Origin: JBHJGS01 sp050331575
GTDB lineage: Bacteria; Pseudomonadota; Alphaproteobacteria; Sphingomonadales; Rhodothalassiaceae
Direction of reading: 5' to 3'
NCBI GenBank assembly: GCA_050331575.1
Contig: JBHJGS010000024.1
Location: 55,339-119,338, forward strand
DNA: 64,000 bases
How positions within the stretch are numbered: the first letter of the stretch is position 1; each line of letters begins with the position of its first letter. Of this stretch, positions 8,571 through 16,814 are shown piece after piece. Below the pieces are notes generated by a model that was not told where the DNA came from, did not search any database, and worked only from the letters and a program-made list of their open reading frames with translations. Position numbers and translations under genes: made by a program.

Positions 8571-10367
8571 ATGGCTGCGACACCTTCATACAGTTCTGGC
8601 CAGGCCCCGCATCGCCCTGGCAGGTCGGCCGGGCCGCTCCGCGCCCCGGCTCAGCCGCCGTCGCTGACCCGGGAAATGGTCTACGCGCTGATGGCGTTCG
8701 GGCTGTTCTCATTCGGTATCTCTGAGATCGCCAGCCCGCGCCTGCCGCCGGAGAAAATTGCGGTTCTGTGGCCGCCCAGCGCCATGCTGCTGGGCCTGTT
8801 GTGCATCCGGCCGAAGCGCTTTTGGCCGCTCTACATCCTCGCTTTGGCGGCGGCGTTGCTGCTGCCGATGCTAGCGGATTGGCGCAGCCTGATCTCCGGT
8901 GTCGGCTTCACGCTCATCGGCATTGCCGAGGCGGTGATCATCGCGTTGTTGGTCCAGCGCCTGCCCGCGCGGGCGTCGCCACCGGACGGCGCCGACGATG
9001 TGCTGCGCTTCGCCCTGATCTGTTTTGGCGTCTCCTTGCTGACCGGGCTGGCTGCGGCGTTATGGACGGTGAATGTGCCATCGGTGATATGGACCGGGGA
9101 CATCGACCTGGGCACCGCCTGGCGGCAATGGACCATGGAAAAGGCGGCCGGCTATCTGATCTTGACCCCGGCGATCGAAGCCGCGGCGTCCCTGCGTTTG
9201 AGCCGACTGCCGGACTGGTGGCCGAAGCGTCCCCGCCTGGAGGCCATGGGCCATTTGGTCGGCTATGGGGTTCTGATCGCGCTGATCTTCAATCTGCTGC
9301 CGAATACGGTGCTGCAGGACCGCCTTGGCCATCCGGTCTATCTGTTCTCCACCTTTCCGGTGCTGATTTTCGCCGCGGTCCGCTTCGGGCGCATTGGCGC
9401 GGGGCTGGCCGCAGCCTTATTCGCTTTCACAACGATACACCTGACCGCCTCCTCGATCGGCCCGTTCGTTGGCGATCGCCCGTGGGACAATGTCTTGGGC
9501 GTGCAGATCTATCTGGTGTTGGCAGCGCTCACCGCCTTCATCGTTGCCAGTTTGGTCGAGCAGGTGCAGCGCAAGAATGCCTCCTTGGAAAGCCAGCATA
9601 AGGCCTTGCAAGAGGCCAAGCGCGCGGTGGAAAGGGCGACGCGCGCAAAGTCGCAGTTTTTGGCCGGCATGAGCCATGAACTGCGCACGCCGCTGAACGC
9701 CATCTTGGGCTTTTCGCAGATCATCGCCGATGGCAGCCTTGGGCCGGTGCAGCCGCCGAAATATCAAGATTACGCCGACCTCACGGTGCAGTCCGGCCAG
9801 CAATTGCTGACCATGGTGGAGGATTTGCTGACCTTGTCCGACACGCTCTCTTCCACCGCCGAGCCCGACCGCAGGCTTGTGGCGCTGGACCAACTGCTGG
9901 AGCGCGCAGCCAGCGGCGTCGCCAAGGAGCCGGCCGGCGATCGCTTGACCCTGCTGCAGTCCAATGTGCCGGTCGATCTGAAACTGGTCACCGACGCCCC
10001 CTCCCTGCAGAAGGCCTTCTTCCATCTGTTCTACTATGCCTGCCGTCTGGCGCCGGACGGCGTGCGCATCGACGCCGCCGCGACCGTGGCCGAAGAGGGC
10101 GTGGCCGTAGCCCTGACGCTGGCGGGCACGGGCCTGCCCCGCGCGTCGGATTGGCGACGCGGCCTGGATTTCGGAGGCTATCAAAACCCCTATACCGCGC
10201 GCAGCGAAGCGGCCAGCTTCGACCTGCCCATGGCCGCCGCCCTGATCGATACCGTGGGCGGCCGCTTGAGCTTTCGCGACCGGCCCGGCGGCGGCATCGA
10301 GGCGGCGATCCTGCTTCGCACGGTCACCACCGTTCCTGTGCAAGAGCGCCGTGCCGCCCTACCGTAA
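8571..10367 (+). CDS. Membrane histidine kinase with MASE1-like sensor and degenerate ATPase domain
   Basis: 598 residues. Residues ~35-330 contain about eight hydrophobic segments of the MASE1 sensor type (VLWPPSAMLLGLL is characteristic). A short coiled coil leads to the dimerisation/phospho-acceptor domain with H369 in GMSHELRTPLN. The C-terminal HATPase region is poorly conserved: the N-box position reads FHLFYYACRLAPDG without asparagines, and the DxGxG lid reads LAGTGLP. It may be unable to bind ATP, acting as a phosphatase, a phosphotransfer partner or a dead sensor. The chosen ATG 8571 is the first in frame; the hydrophobic domain starts near residue 37. No partner regulator is adjacent. 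Confidence 0.85.
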   Translation: MAATPSYSSGQAPHRPGRSAGPLRAPAQPPSLTREMVYALMAFGLFSFGISEIASPRLPPEKIAVLWPPSAMLLGLLCIRPKRFWPLYILALAAALLLPMLADWRSLISGVGFTLIGIAEAVIIALLVQRLPARASPPDGADDVLRFALICFGVSLLTGLAAALWTVNVPSVIWTGDIDLGTAWRQWTMEKAAGYLILTPAIEAAASLRLSRLPDWWPKRPRLEAMGHLVGYGVLIALIFNLLPNTVLQDRLGHPVYLFSTFPVLIFAAVRFGRIGAGLAAALFAFTTIHLTASSIGPFVGDRPWDNVLGVQIYLVLAALTAFIVASLVEQVQRKNASLESQHKALQEAKRAVERATRAKSQFLAGMSHELRTPLNAILGFSQIIADGSLGPVQPPKYQDYADLTVQSGQQLLTMVEDLLTLSDTLSSTAEPDRRLVALDQLLERAASGVAKEPAGDRLTLLQSNVPVDLKLVTDAPSLQKAFFHLFYYACRLAPDGVRIDAAATVAEEGVAVALTLAGTGLPRASDWRRGLDFGGYQNPYTARSEAASFDLPMAAALIDTVGGRLSFRDRPGGGIEAAILLRTVTTVPVQERRAALP

Positions 10368-10401
10368 AGCAACGACCGGCCGATAAAGTTGCTCGCCCCG
10401 A

Positions 10402-10496
10402 AGCACTATCCGGAGCACTATCCGGAGAACTATCCGGAGAACTATCCGGAGAATTCCCTATCCGAAGAATTCGCTATCCGAAGAATTCGCTATTAA
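10402..10496. repeat. 12/16-bp minisatellite between convergent genes
   Basis: Four 12-bp units (AGMACTATCCGG, starting at 10402, 10414, 10426 and 10438) are followed by two 16-bp units (AGAATTCSCTATCCGA, starting at 10450 and 10466) and a partial third that runs into the stop codon of the minus-strand gene. The 12-bp junctions contain the palindrome TCCGGA, and the 16-bp units add GAATTC three times. It lies between the kinase stop (10367) and the nitronate monooxygenase stop (10493). Confidence 0.9.
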
Positions 10497-11470
10497 GCCG
10501 CGCGGACATGGGCCAGATCGCCCAGCCTCGCCATCACCTCGGCTGCTTCGGTCATGAAGCGCTCGACAATCTCCGCGGCGGTTAGCACCTCGCCGATGGC
10601 GCCGGCGCCTTGGCCGGCCGGCAGGCAGCTTTTCGCCGGGTCCAGATCGTCCAACTGGCCGGCAATGCCGCCCAAAACGCCGGCCTGACCGCTGAGCATG
10701 GCCTGCATCGGGAAGGGTTTGAGATCCTGCGGTCTCGTCTCCCACTCCTCGACATAGGGATTGTCCAGCACGCGCATCGGCTTGCCGGAATAACAGCGGG
10801 TCACCCGGGTATCGGCATCGGCGGCGGCAAGAATGCGCTCCTTATAGACCTGGCCTGCATGCGCCTCGGCAGAGGCGATGAAGCGCGTGCCGATCCAAAC
10901 GCCTTCCGCGCCAAGGGCCAGGGCCGCTGCCAGGCCGCGGCCATCGACGATGCCCCCGGCGGCGACCACCGGGATTGTCACCGCATCGACGATCTGCGGG
11001 ATCAGCGCCATGCCGGCAACCGCGCCGGTGTGCCCGCCGGCCTCGGTGCCTTGGGCAATGACCAGATCCACACCGGCCTGCTCGGCGCGTTTGGCATGCT
11101 CCACCTTACCGCACAGGCTCATCACCATCAGCCCGGCATCATGCAGCACCGCGATGATGTCTGCGGGCACGCCCAGGCCGGCGATAAAGGCGCTGGCCCC
11201 CTCTTCGATGATGATATCGACGGACTTGGTCAGCGAGTCGGGCAGCGCGGTGAGCAGATCGACTCCGAACGGCTTGTCGGTGAGCGCGCGGACCTGGCGC
11301 ATTTGGCTGCGGATTTGCTCCGGGCCTTGGCCGGCCATGCCCAATGTGCCATAGCCGCCTGCTGCCGAAACAGCGGCGCACAGCTGTGCGTAGGAGACCC
11401 CGCCCATGCCCGCCAGCATGATCGGGCGGTCGATATTGAGGCGGGCGCATAACGGCGTTTTGAACGGCAT
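10493..11470 (-). CDS. Nitronate monooxygenase-family protein
   Basis: 325-residue FMN TIM barrel of the nitronate monooxygenase (2-nitropropane dioxygenase) family, which oxidises alkyl nitronates such as propionate 3-nitronate. Seen are the N-terminal PIMLAGMGGVS, AQGTEAGGHTG in the catalytic region, and the phosphate-binding PVVAAGGIVDGRGL and GAEGVWIGTRF. The stop lies inside the 16-bp minisatellite repeats. It diverges from the MATE pump gene with about 17 bp between starts. Substrate in this organism is not evident, since related proteins also act as enoyl-reductase-like enzymes. Confidence 0.85.
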   Translation of the reverse strand: MPFKTPLCARLNIDRPIMLAGMGGVSYAQLCAAVSAAGGYGTLGMAGQGPEQIRSQMRQVRALTDKPFGVDLLTALPDSLTKSVDIIIEEGASAFIAGLGVPADIIAVLHDAGLMVMSLCGKVEHAKRAEQAGVDLVIAQGTEAGGHTGAVAGMALIPQIVDAVTIPVVAAGGIVDGRGLAAALALGAEGVWIGTRFIASAEAHAGQVYKERILAAADADTRVTRCYSGKPMRVLDNPYVEEWETRPQDLKPFPMQAMLSGQAGVLGGIAGQLDDLDPAKSCLPAGQGAGAIGEVLTAAEIVERFMTEAAEVMARLGDLAHVRAA

Positions 11471-11487
11471 CGGGATACTCCTGGACC

Positions 11488-12906
11488 ATGGAAGGGCAAC
11501 AGCGCATCGATTTTGCGGCTCAGCCGGTGCCGGCGCAAGCCGCCCCGCGCGGAGACGACGAGGCGTGGTCGGCGTGGATGCGCCGCCGGCTGGCCCGGCA
11601 CATCCCGGAACTGATCCGCCTGTCGATCCCCGCGGTGGGCACCCGCCTGGGCATGCTGGTGATGGCGTTTGTCGACACCATCATGGTCGGACGCTATGCC
11701 ACAAGCGACCTGGCCGCGCTGACGCTGGCCAATCAGGGCTTGATTCTGCCCCTGCTGATAACCGGTATCGGCCTGTTGATGGGCGTGATCGTCTATTCCG
11801 CCCAGGCCTATGGCCGCGGCCGGCGGGATGAGGTGGTGCGCATCTTCTGGCGCAATCTGCCCTATGCCGGCGTGATCGGCCTGACCACCGTGGTGCTGTG
11901 CGCGGCCGCACAGCCCTTGTTCCTGGCCTTGGGCCAGGAGCCGGGCCTGGTGGACCAGGCGCTGCCGCTGGTGTGGATTCTCGCAGCCGGCCTGCCGGGG
12001 CATTTTCTGTTCTATGTCGGCGCCTCTGTGCTGGAGGGGATCAAGCGGCCGCACATCGCCGCCTACGGCATCGTTCTGGCCAATTTCGTGAATTTGCTGC
12101 TGAACTGGATCCTGGTCTACGGTCCCGGGCCGTTTCCGGAACTGGGCGCGGCCGGCTCGGCCTGGGCGACCACGGTGCTGCGCTGGGTGCTGGCGCTGGC
12201 CACTCTGGCCTATCTGCTGCGCGCGCCGGCTCTGGTCGGCGAGTTCGGCTTTGCCCGGGCGATGTGGCAGCCGCTGAAGGACTGGGCCGAACAGCGCCGC
12301 TTGGGCTATGCCTCGGCGGTCAGCTTGGCCGCGGAGGTCTGCGCGTTCGGCGGCCTCAGCATCATCGCCGGGCTGATCTCCACCCTGGCGGTGGCGGCCG
12401 TGGGCATCACCTTCAATTTGATGACCCTGCCGTTCATGGCCGCCTCCGGCATCGGGGCAGCCACCTCCGTTCGCGTGTCTGTCGCCCTGGGCCGTGGCGA
12501 TGCCGACGATACGAAGCTGGCGGGCTGGACCGGACTGGCGCTGTCCGTCATCTTCACCATTGTGGTCGGCGCGCTGATTTCGCTGAATCCGGGGGCTGTG
12601 TTTGCACTCTATTCCGATGATGCGGCGCTTGCGCCGGTGGCAATCGGTCTGATCGTCTATATCGCCGCGGTGTTGCCGTTCGACGGCGGCCAGTCCGTGA
12701 TCTCCATGGCGCTGCGGGGGTTGGGCGAGACGTGGTGGCCGACGGCCATCCAGCTATTCTCCTATCTGGTGCTTATGATACCGCTGTGCCTGGTGCTGGC
12801 CTTGTCCATCGGGCCGCATGGCTTGATGATCGGCACGCTGATCGCGTCCGTCGTTTCCGTCATGCTGCAGAGTTGGCGATTTGCTTGGAAGGTGGCGCGG
12901 CTCTAG
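11488..12906 (+). CDS. MATE-family multidrug efflux transporter
   Basis: 472-residue polytopic protein with about twelve hydrophobic segments in two six-helix halves, typical of NorM/DinF-type Na+ or H+ drug antiporters. Family features include the opening RLSIPAVGTRLGMLVMAFVDTIMVGR and the mid-protein ASGIGAATSVRVSVALGRGDA. Residues 1-45 form a cytoplasmic arm. It ends with TAG. The ~208 bp after it contain an unusual structured leader before thpR. Confidence 0.88.
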   Translation: MEGQQRIDFAAQPVPAQAAPRGDDEAWSAWMRRRLARHIPELIRLSIPAVGTRLGMLVMAFVDTIMVGRYATSDLAALTLANQGLILPLLITGIGLLMGVIVYSAQAYGRGRRDEVVRIFWRNLPYAGVIGLTTVVLCAAAQPLFLALGQEPGLVDQALPLVWILAAGLPGHFLFYVGASVLEGIKRPHIAAYGIVLANFVNLLLNWILVYGPGPFPELGAAGSAWATTVLRWVLALATLAYLLRAPALVGEFGFARAMWQPLKDWAEQRRLGYASAVSLAAEVCAFGGLSIIAGLISTLAVAAVGITFNLMTLPFMAASGIGAATSVRVSVALGRGDADDTKLAGWTGLALSVIFTIVVGALISLNPGAVFALYSDDAALAPVAIGLIVYIAAVLPFDGGQSVISMALRGLGETWWPTAIQLFSYLVLMIPLCLVLALSIGPHGLMIGTLIASVVSVMLQSWRFAWKVARL

Positions 12907-13008
12907 CCTGTTTACAAAAAAGGGCGCGCATTTTGCGGTGCCTTTTGCTATAGTTGGCGTAACAGCCGGAACGGCCCACAAGATATGGGTTCAATAAGCG
13001 GTCCGGTT

Positions 13009-13058
13009 CCTCCGTTTTGGAAAGGAGGTGGATGCACAACGCGCGTGATCGCGCCTGA
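13009..13058 (+). promoter_or_regulatory. Leader hairpin over a perfect Shine-Dalgarno with an 8-codon mini-ORF
   Basis: CCTCC (13009-13013) can pair with GGAGG (13024-13028), and TTT with AAA inside, burying AAGGAGGTG, which is fully complementary to the 16S anti-Shine-Dalgarno. Just after it, ATG 13032 opens a tiny frame (MHNARDRA, stop at 13056-13058) whose codons include GCGCG-TGAT-CGCGC, a second hairpin. thpR starts 57 bp further on with its own GAGGTG. This resembles an attenuator or leader-peptide arrangement, but no known riboswitch class was recognised. Confidence 0.4.
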
Positions 13059-13114
13059 GCCTCAGCGCCGGTCTCGGCCCCGGCCGCTCTCTTCTTCAAA
13101 AACGAGGTGTTCCC

Positions 13115-13756
13115 ATGCATCGCCTGTTCGTGGGTCTGGAACTGCCCGACCGCATCAAAGGCCATCTGATCGCCCTGATGGGTGGATTGGAAGGCGTGCG
13201 CTGGCAGACCGAAGACCAGTTGCACCTGACCCTGCGCTTTATCGGTGAGGTTGATCGCGCCAAGGCGGAGGATATCCGCTCCGCGCTCGGCCTGGTCAGC
13301 GGTGAGCCGTTCGACGTCAAATTGGAAGGCGTGGGATATTTCGGGCCGGACCGGTCGCCGCGTCTATTGTGGGCCGGGGTCGCCGATCCCGCGCCGCTGA
13401 AGCATCTGCACGAAAAGCTCGATCAGGCGCTCACGCGGGTCGGCATCGCGCCGGAAAGCCGCAAATTCAAGCCGCATGTCACATTGGCGCGTTTTAGGCG
13501 GCCGGCCGCGGCGACCGCGCGCCTGCCCTTGTTTTTGGAACGCTCGGCCTGCTTGAGCCTGCCCGCCTTCACGGTGACCCGCTTCGTGCTGTTCGAAAGT
13601 CATCTGCTGGGCGAGGGTGCCTGTTATGATGCGGTGGAAAGCTACCCTTTGGGCCTGAGCTTAGATCCTGAGGATATCGAGCGCTTCGGCGAGTGGGGCG
13701 AGGTAGCCGGCCCCGAAGGCTTTGATATGGAACAGGATCGGATAGGTTTGATATAG
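13115..13756 (+). CDS. thpR: RNA 2',3'-cyclic phosphodiesterase (2H family)
   Basis: Hydrolyses 2',3'-cyclic phosphate ends of RNA to 2'-phosphates (LigT/ThpR). Both catalytic HxTx motifs are present: HLTL at H37 and HVTL at H121. The ATG is preceded by GAGGTG at good distance. At 213 residues it is about 30 longer than usual. The acidic extra tail (DPEDIERFGEWGE...) is encoded by DNA that is also the antisense of the fructosamine kinase 3' end, a 96-bp tail-to-tail overlap. Function of the core is confident; the tail is probably non-essential. Confidence 0.9.
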   Translation: MHRLFVGLELPDRIKGHLIALMGGLEGVRWQTEDQLHLTLRFIGEVDRAKAEDIRSALGLVSGEPFDVKLEGVGYFGPDRSPRLLWAGVADPAPLKHLHEKLDQALTRVGIAPESRKFKPHVTLARFRRPAAATARLPLFLERSACLSLPAFTVTRFVLFESHLLGEGACYDAVESYPLGLSLDPEDIERFGEWGEVAGPEGFDMEQDRIGLI

Positions 13757-14503
13757 CGCCCGCCGCTCCTTGAAAAAGCCGGGGTCGACCGGCCCGTAGG
13801 CGTCGTAAAAGGCCGGCGATGGCGCGCCGAACAGGCAGAGCATGGCCAGATCGATCTCGGCATGTCCGTAGGACAAGGCGGGATCGATCAAGGCCGCGAC
13901 GGCGCCTGACCGCGTCAGAATATTGCCCTGCCAAAGATCACCGTGCAGCAGGGCTGCGGTCGGCTCGGCGGGAAGAAAATCCTCAAGACGCTGAGCCAAA
14001 CGGTCGAGCCGACGGTCCAAATCCTTTGGCAAATGCCCCGAGCCGCGGGTGGCGCGAAGCATCGGCAAGAGCCGGCGCTCGCGCCAATAGGCGGGCCACG
14101 GCGCCAGTGCCCGATTGTCTTGCGCGAAGTCGGCAAAGGCCGTGCTATCGTGAAAGCCATAGTGCTGGCCGGTTTGGGTGTGCAGATGCGCCACCACAGC
14201 GCCGAGATCGGCCTGGACACTGCCGCTGCCAGCCGCGATCAGAGCCATCACCAAAAGGCCCGGCTCTGCGCCGAAGACGTGCGGCACGGGAACCTGCCGC
14301 TCGGCCAGAAAGCGCAGCTGATCGGCCTCTGACACGCCGGTGATGCGGCGCAAGGCTGGCGGATAAAGCTTGGCAACGGCGGCGCGCCCGTCGGCCAGGC
14401 GAACGCGATACAAGGTGCCGAAGCTGCTGTCCGCCAGCAAGCCTTCAAGCTGCGCCGGAACGCCGATCAGCGCTGCAACGCGTGCCTCAAGATCGGCGGG
14501 CAT
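13661..14503 (-). CDS. Fructosamine/ketosamine kinase family protein
   Basis: About 280 residues. Family members phosphorylate protein-bound fructosamine or ribulosamine, destabilising glycation adducts. The kinase-like catalytic loop HGDLWQGNIL and the metal-binding LIDPALSYGHAEIDLAM are clear, as is the nucleotide-binding start (SSFGTLYRVRLADGRAAVAKLYP). The start is ATG 14503; a GTG at 14515 is also in frame. Either start overlaps the upstream phosphatase gene (stop 14487), so the two are translationally coupled. Bacterial members often pair with LMW phosphatase genes, which fits this order. Confidence 0.88.
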   Translation of the reverse strand: MPADLEARVAALIGVPAQLEGLLADSSFGTLYRVRLADGRAAVAKLYPPALRRITGVSEADQLRFLAERQVPVPHVFGAEPGLLVMALIAAGSGSVQADLGAVVAHLHTQTGQHYGFHDSTAFADFAQDNRALAPWPAYWRERRLLPMLRATRGSGHLPKDLDRRLDRLAQRLEDFLPAEPTAALLHGDLWQGNILTRSGAVAALIDPALSYGHAEIDLAMLCLFGAPSPAFYDAYGPVDPGFFKERRALYQTYPILFHIKAFGAGYLAPLAEALDILRI

Positions 14504-14963
14504 CGGCGTCCACACGCTTCATCAGCCCCTCCACCGCGTCATTGATCATGGTCCAAACCCGGTGAAAGCCGTCGTCGCCGCCATAATAGGGGTCGGGCAC
14601 CTCTTCGCCGTGGCCGCCGGCCCCGTGGCTCAGCAACAAGCTCAGCTGCGCGGTCGCATCGGGCGGGCAGATGCGTTGAGCTGCGGCCAGATTCTGCCGG
14701 TCCATACAGACGATATGGCCATAGCGGTAGAAATCCTCCGGCGCCAACTGGGCAGCGGTCTGCATGGAGATATCGACGCCGAATTCGCGCGCGATCGCCT
14801 GGGCACGCCGGTCCGGTGCTTCGCCGATATGATAGCCGGCCGTCCCGGCGGACGCCACGATCAGATCAGACCGGCCGCTGCGCCGCGCCCACTGCTCCAG
14901 GGCGCCTTGAGCCATCGGCGACCGACAAATATTTCCCAAACACACGAACAGGATGCTGGTCAT
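14487..14963 (-). CDS. Low-molecular-weight protein-tyrosine phosphatase
   Basis: 158 residues with the active-site P-loop at the extreme N-terminus: C8-x5-R14 in VCLGNICRSP, and the general-acid loop DPYYGG near residue 124. The length is normal for this cytosolic class. It is first in a two-gene unit with the fructosamine kinase, whose start lies inside its 3' end. LMW phosphatases act on phosphotyrosine or, in some bacteria, on phosphoarginine or sugar phosphates; the kinase neighbour suggests a role in glycation repair, but that is inference. Confidence 0.93.
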   Translation of the reverse strand: MTSILFVCLGNICRSPMAQGALEQWARRSGRSDLIVASAGTAGYHIGEAPDRRAQAIAREFGVDISMQTAAQLAPEDFYRYGHIVCMDRQNLAAAQRICPPDATAQLSLLLSHGAGGHGEEVPDPYYGGDDGFHRVWTMINDAVEGLMKRVDADARRS

Positions 14964-15077
14964 GTCCGGCTCCCTTGCTGGGTGTCATGCTTGCGGCTTG
15001 CCCCGCCGGGGCGCCTGCCCCTATGGTCCGGCCGGCATCGATAGCCCGTTCTGGTCCGTGGGGGAAAGCATCCGTTT

Positions 15078-15497
15078 ATGAGCACCATCAGTCCTGAAAC
15101 CGCGCTCGTCTATACCATGGTTCTCATCTCCGCCTGTGATGGCCGGATGACGGACAGCGAGATCGCGCGCATGACCTTTCTGGTCGGCGGCCTGCCGGCC
15201 TTCCAGGGCTATGATCGCGGCCGCCTGCTGAGCGACAGCGAGGCGTGTACGGCGATCCTGGAAGAGGAGGATGGGCTGGATGCCGTGTTGGGCCTGATCA
15301 AGGAGGCCGTGCCGGACAGTCATATGGATCTGGTCTACACGGTGGCCTGCGACGTCGCCGCCGCCGACGGCAAATTGAGCCAGGAGGAACTGCGCGTGTT
15401 GGAGATAATGCGCTACGACCTCACCATTGACCGGCTGGTCGCTGCGGCAATCGAGCGCAGTGCGGCTGCGCGCCGGCGCACCTTCGCGGAAGGCTGA
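15078..15497 (+). CDS. TerB-like helical protein
   Basis: 139-residue all-helical protein of the TerB/tellurite-resistance superfamily. Two acidic DG loops are visible: SACDGRMTDSEIARM near residue 20 and VAAADGKLSQEELRVLE near residue 95. TerB-like domains bind metals at such acidic sites and usually work at the membrane, but no other ter genes are near. It lies 6 bp upstream of pgsA and may be co-transcribed with it, moaD and moaE. Physiological role unknown. Confidence 0.75.
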   Translation: MSTISPETALVYTMVLISACDGRMTDSEIARMTFLVGGLPAFQGYDRGRLLSDSEACTAILEEEDGLDAVLGLIKEAVPDSHMDLVYTVACDVAAADGKLSQEELRVLEIMRYDLTIDRLVAAAIERSAAARRRTFAEG

Positions 15498-15503
15498 CGC
15501 ACA

Positions 15504-16076
15504 TTGCGGGCGCCCAAGGCTCTGCCCAATTGGTTGACGATCGCCCGCATCGTTCTGATCCCGGCCCTGGTCGCCCTGTTCTTCGTGCCGGGGCCGGGCG
15601 GCAGTGCGGCACTTGCCGCGGTGTTCGTGATTGCCAGTATCACCGATTGGCTGGACGGCTATTTCGCCCGAAAGCTGCAGGTCGTGTCCCGCCTGGGCAC
15701 CTTTTTGGACCCCATTGCCGACAAGCTGATGGTCGCTGCAGCCTTGGTCATGTTGGCCGGAGACGGCCGGCTGGGGCTGGCCGGCAGTGTCGCCGCGGTG
15801 ATCATCCTACTGCGCGAATTGTTCATTGCCGGACTGCGCGAATATCTCGCCGGAGCGGAGATCAATGTGCCGGTGTCACAGTTGGCGAAATGGAAAACCG
15901 CCGCCCAGATGGTCGCGATCACCGTGTTGTTACTGGCACCAGCGCTGGGCGTGGCGGCGGCGCTGGCCCATATGACCGGCCTGATCCTGCTGTGGCTGGC
16001 CGCGGCGATGACCGCGGTGACCGGCTGGCAATATTGGCAGGGTGCGCTGCCGGTCCTGCGGACACCGAGCCGATGA
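15504..16076 (+). CDS. pgsA: CDP-diacylglycerol-glycerol-3-phosphate 3-phosphatidyltransferase
   Basis: Makes phosphatidylglycerol phosphate in the inner membrane. The CDP-alcohol phosphotransferase signature D-G-x2-A-R-x8-G-x3-D-x3-D is intact (DGYFARKLQ...GTFLDPIAD). There are four to five hydrophobic helices in 190 residues, the usual size. The start is TTG 15504 (LPNWLTIARI follows), as no ATG is available near the conserved N-terminus. It overlaps moaD by four bases (ATGA at 16073-16076). Confidence 0.94.
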   Translation: MRAPKALPNWLTIARIVLIPALVALFFVPGPGGSAALAAVFVIASITDWLDGYFARKLQVVSRLGTFLDPIADKLMVAAALVMLAGDGRLGLAGSVAAVIILLRELFIAGLREYLAGAEINVPVSQLAKWKTAAQMVAITVLLLAPALGVAAALAHMTGLILLWLAAAMTAVTGWQYWQGALPVLRTPSR

Positions 16077-16324
16077 GGATTCTCTATTTCGCCTGGGTCG
16101 CCGAGCGCATCGGCCGGGCTGAGGAAAGCGCGGTTCCACCGGCGCAGATCGCCACCGTGGGCGCGCTGGTGGATTGGCTGGCAGGGCTCAGCGAGGCACA
16201 TGCCGCTGCCCTGTCCGACCGAACCCGGCTGCGCTGCGCGGTCAACCAGGACTTTGCCGGGTTCGACGCGCCGGTGGCCGCCGGAGATGAGGTGGCCTTC
16301 TTTCCGCCGGTAACCGGAGGCTGA
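16073..16324 (+). CDS. moaD: Molybdopterin synthase small subunit
   Basis: 83 residues with the beta-grasp ubiquitin-like fold and the obligatory C-terminal Gly-Gly (FFPPVTGG), which is thiocarboxylated and donates sulfur to precursor Z in the large subunit. The start ATG 16073 overlaps the pgsA stop; the long upstream open frame is antisense-free coincidence inside pgsA. moaE follows after 6 bp, so both subunits are made together. Size and C-terminus make this firm. Confidence 0.93.
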   Translation: MRILYFAWVAERIGRAEESAVPPAQIATVGALVDWLAGLSEAHAAALSDRTRLRCAVNQDFAGFDAPVAAGDEVAFFPPVTGG

Positions 16325-16330
16325 CGCGCC

Positions 16331-16771
16331 ATGCCCGCGCGCATCGATATCGTCGTGGCGGAGGATCCGATCGACCTTGCCGCCGCCCTCGCCGAAGCCG
16401 CCCCAGACGGAGCCGATGGAGCCATGGTAAGCTTCACCGGCCATGTCCGCGCCGAACCAGGCTGCGACGCCCTGGAATTGAGCCACTATCCGGGCATGAC
16501 GGAGAAGCTGATCAGGCGGATCGCCGAACAGGCGGCCGACCGATTCGGCCTTAGCGGTCTGACGGTTCGGCATCGGGTCGGCGTGATGCAAGCGGGCGAA
16601 ACCATCGTCCTGGTGCTGGCCGTGGCTCGCCATCGCCACGCCGCCTTCGACGCCGCCCGCTTCACCATGGATTGGCTGAAGACCAAAGCGCCGTTCTGGA
16701 AACGCACCAGCAATGGTGCCTGGGTTGATGCACGCAGCGAAGACGATGCAGCAGCCAGCGCCTGGGGCTAG
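16331..16771 (+). CDS. moaE: Molybdopterin synthase catalytic subunit
   Basis: 146-residue large subunit that inserts two sulfurs into cyclic pyranopterin monophosphate. Family motifs: VSFTGHVR near the N-terminus, LELSHYPGMTEK, RHRVGVMQAGE, and the catalytic lysine region KTKAPFWKR. It directly follows moaD. No other molybdenum cofactor genes lie in the window. It ends with TAG. Confidence 0.95.
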   Translation: MPARIDIVVAEDPIDLAAALAEAAPDGADGAMVSFTGHVRAEPGCDALELSHYPGMTEKLIRRIAEQAADRFGLSGLTVRHRVGVMQAGETIVLVLAVARHRHAAFDAARFTMDWLKTKAPFWKRTSNGAWVDARSEDDAAASAWG

Positions 16772-16814
16772 GGGCTCTCCGATTTGGCTGGCCGATTTGG
16801 CTGTCCAGACCATT

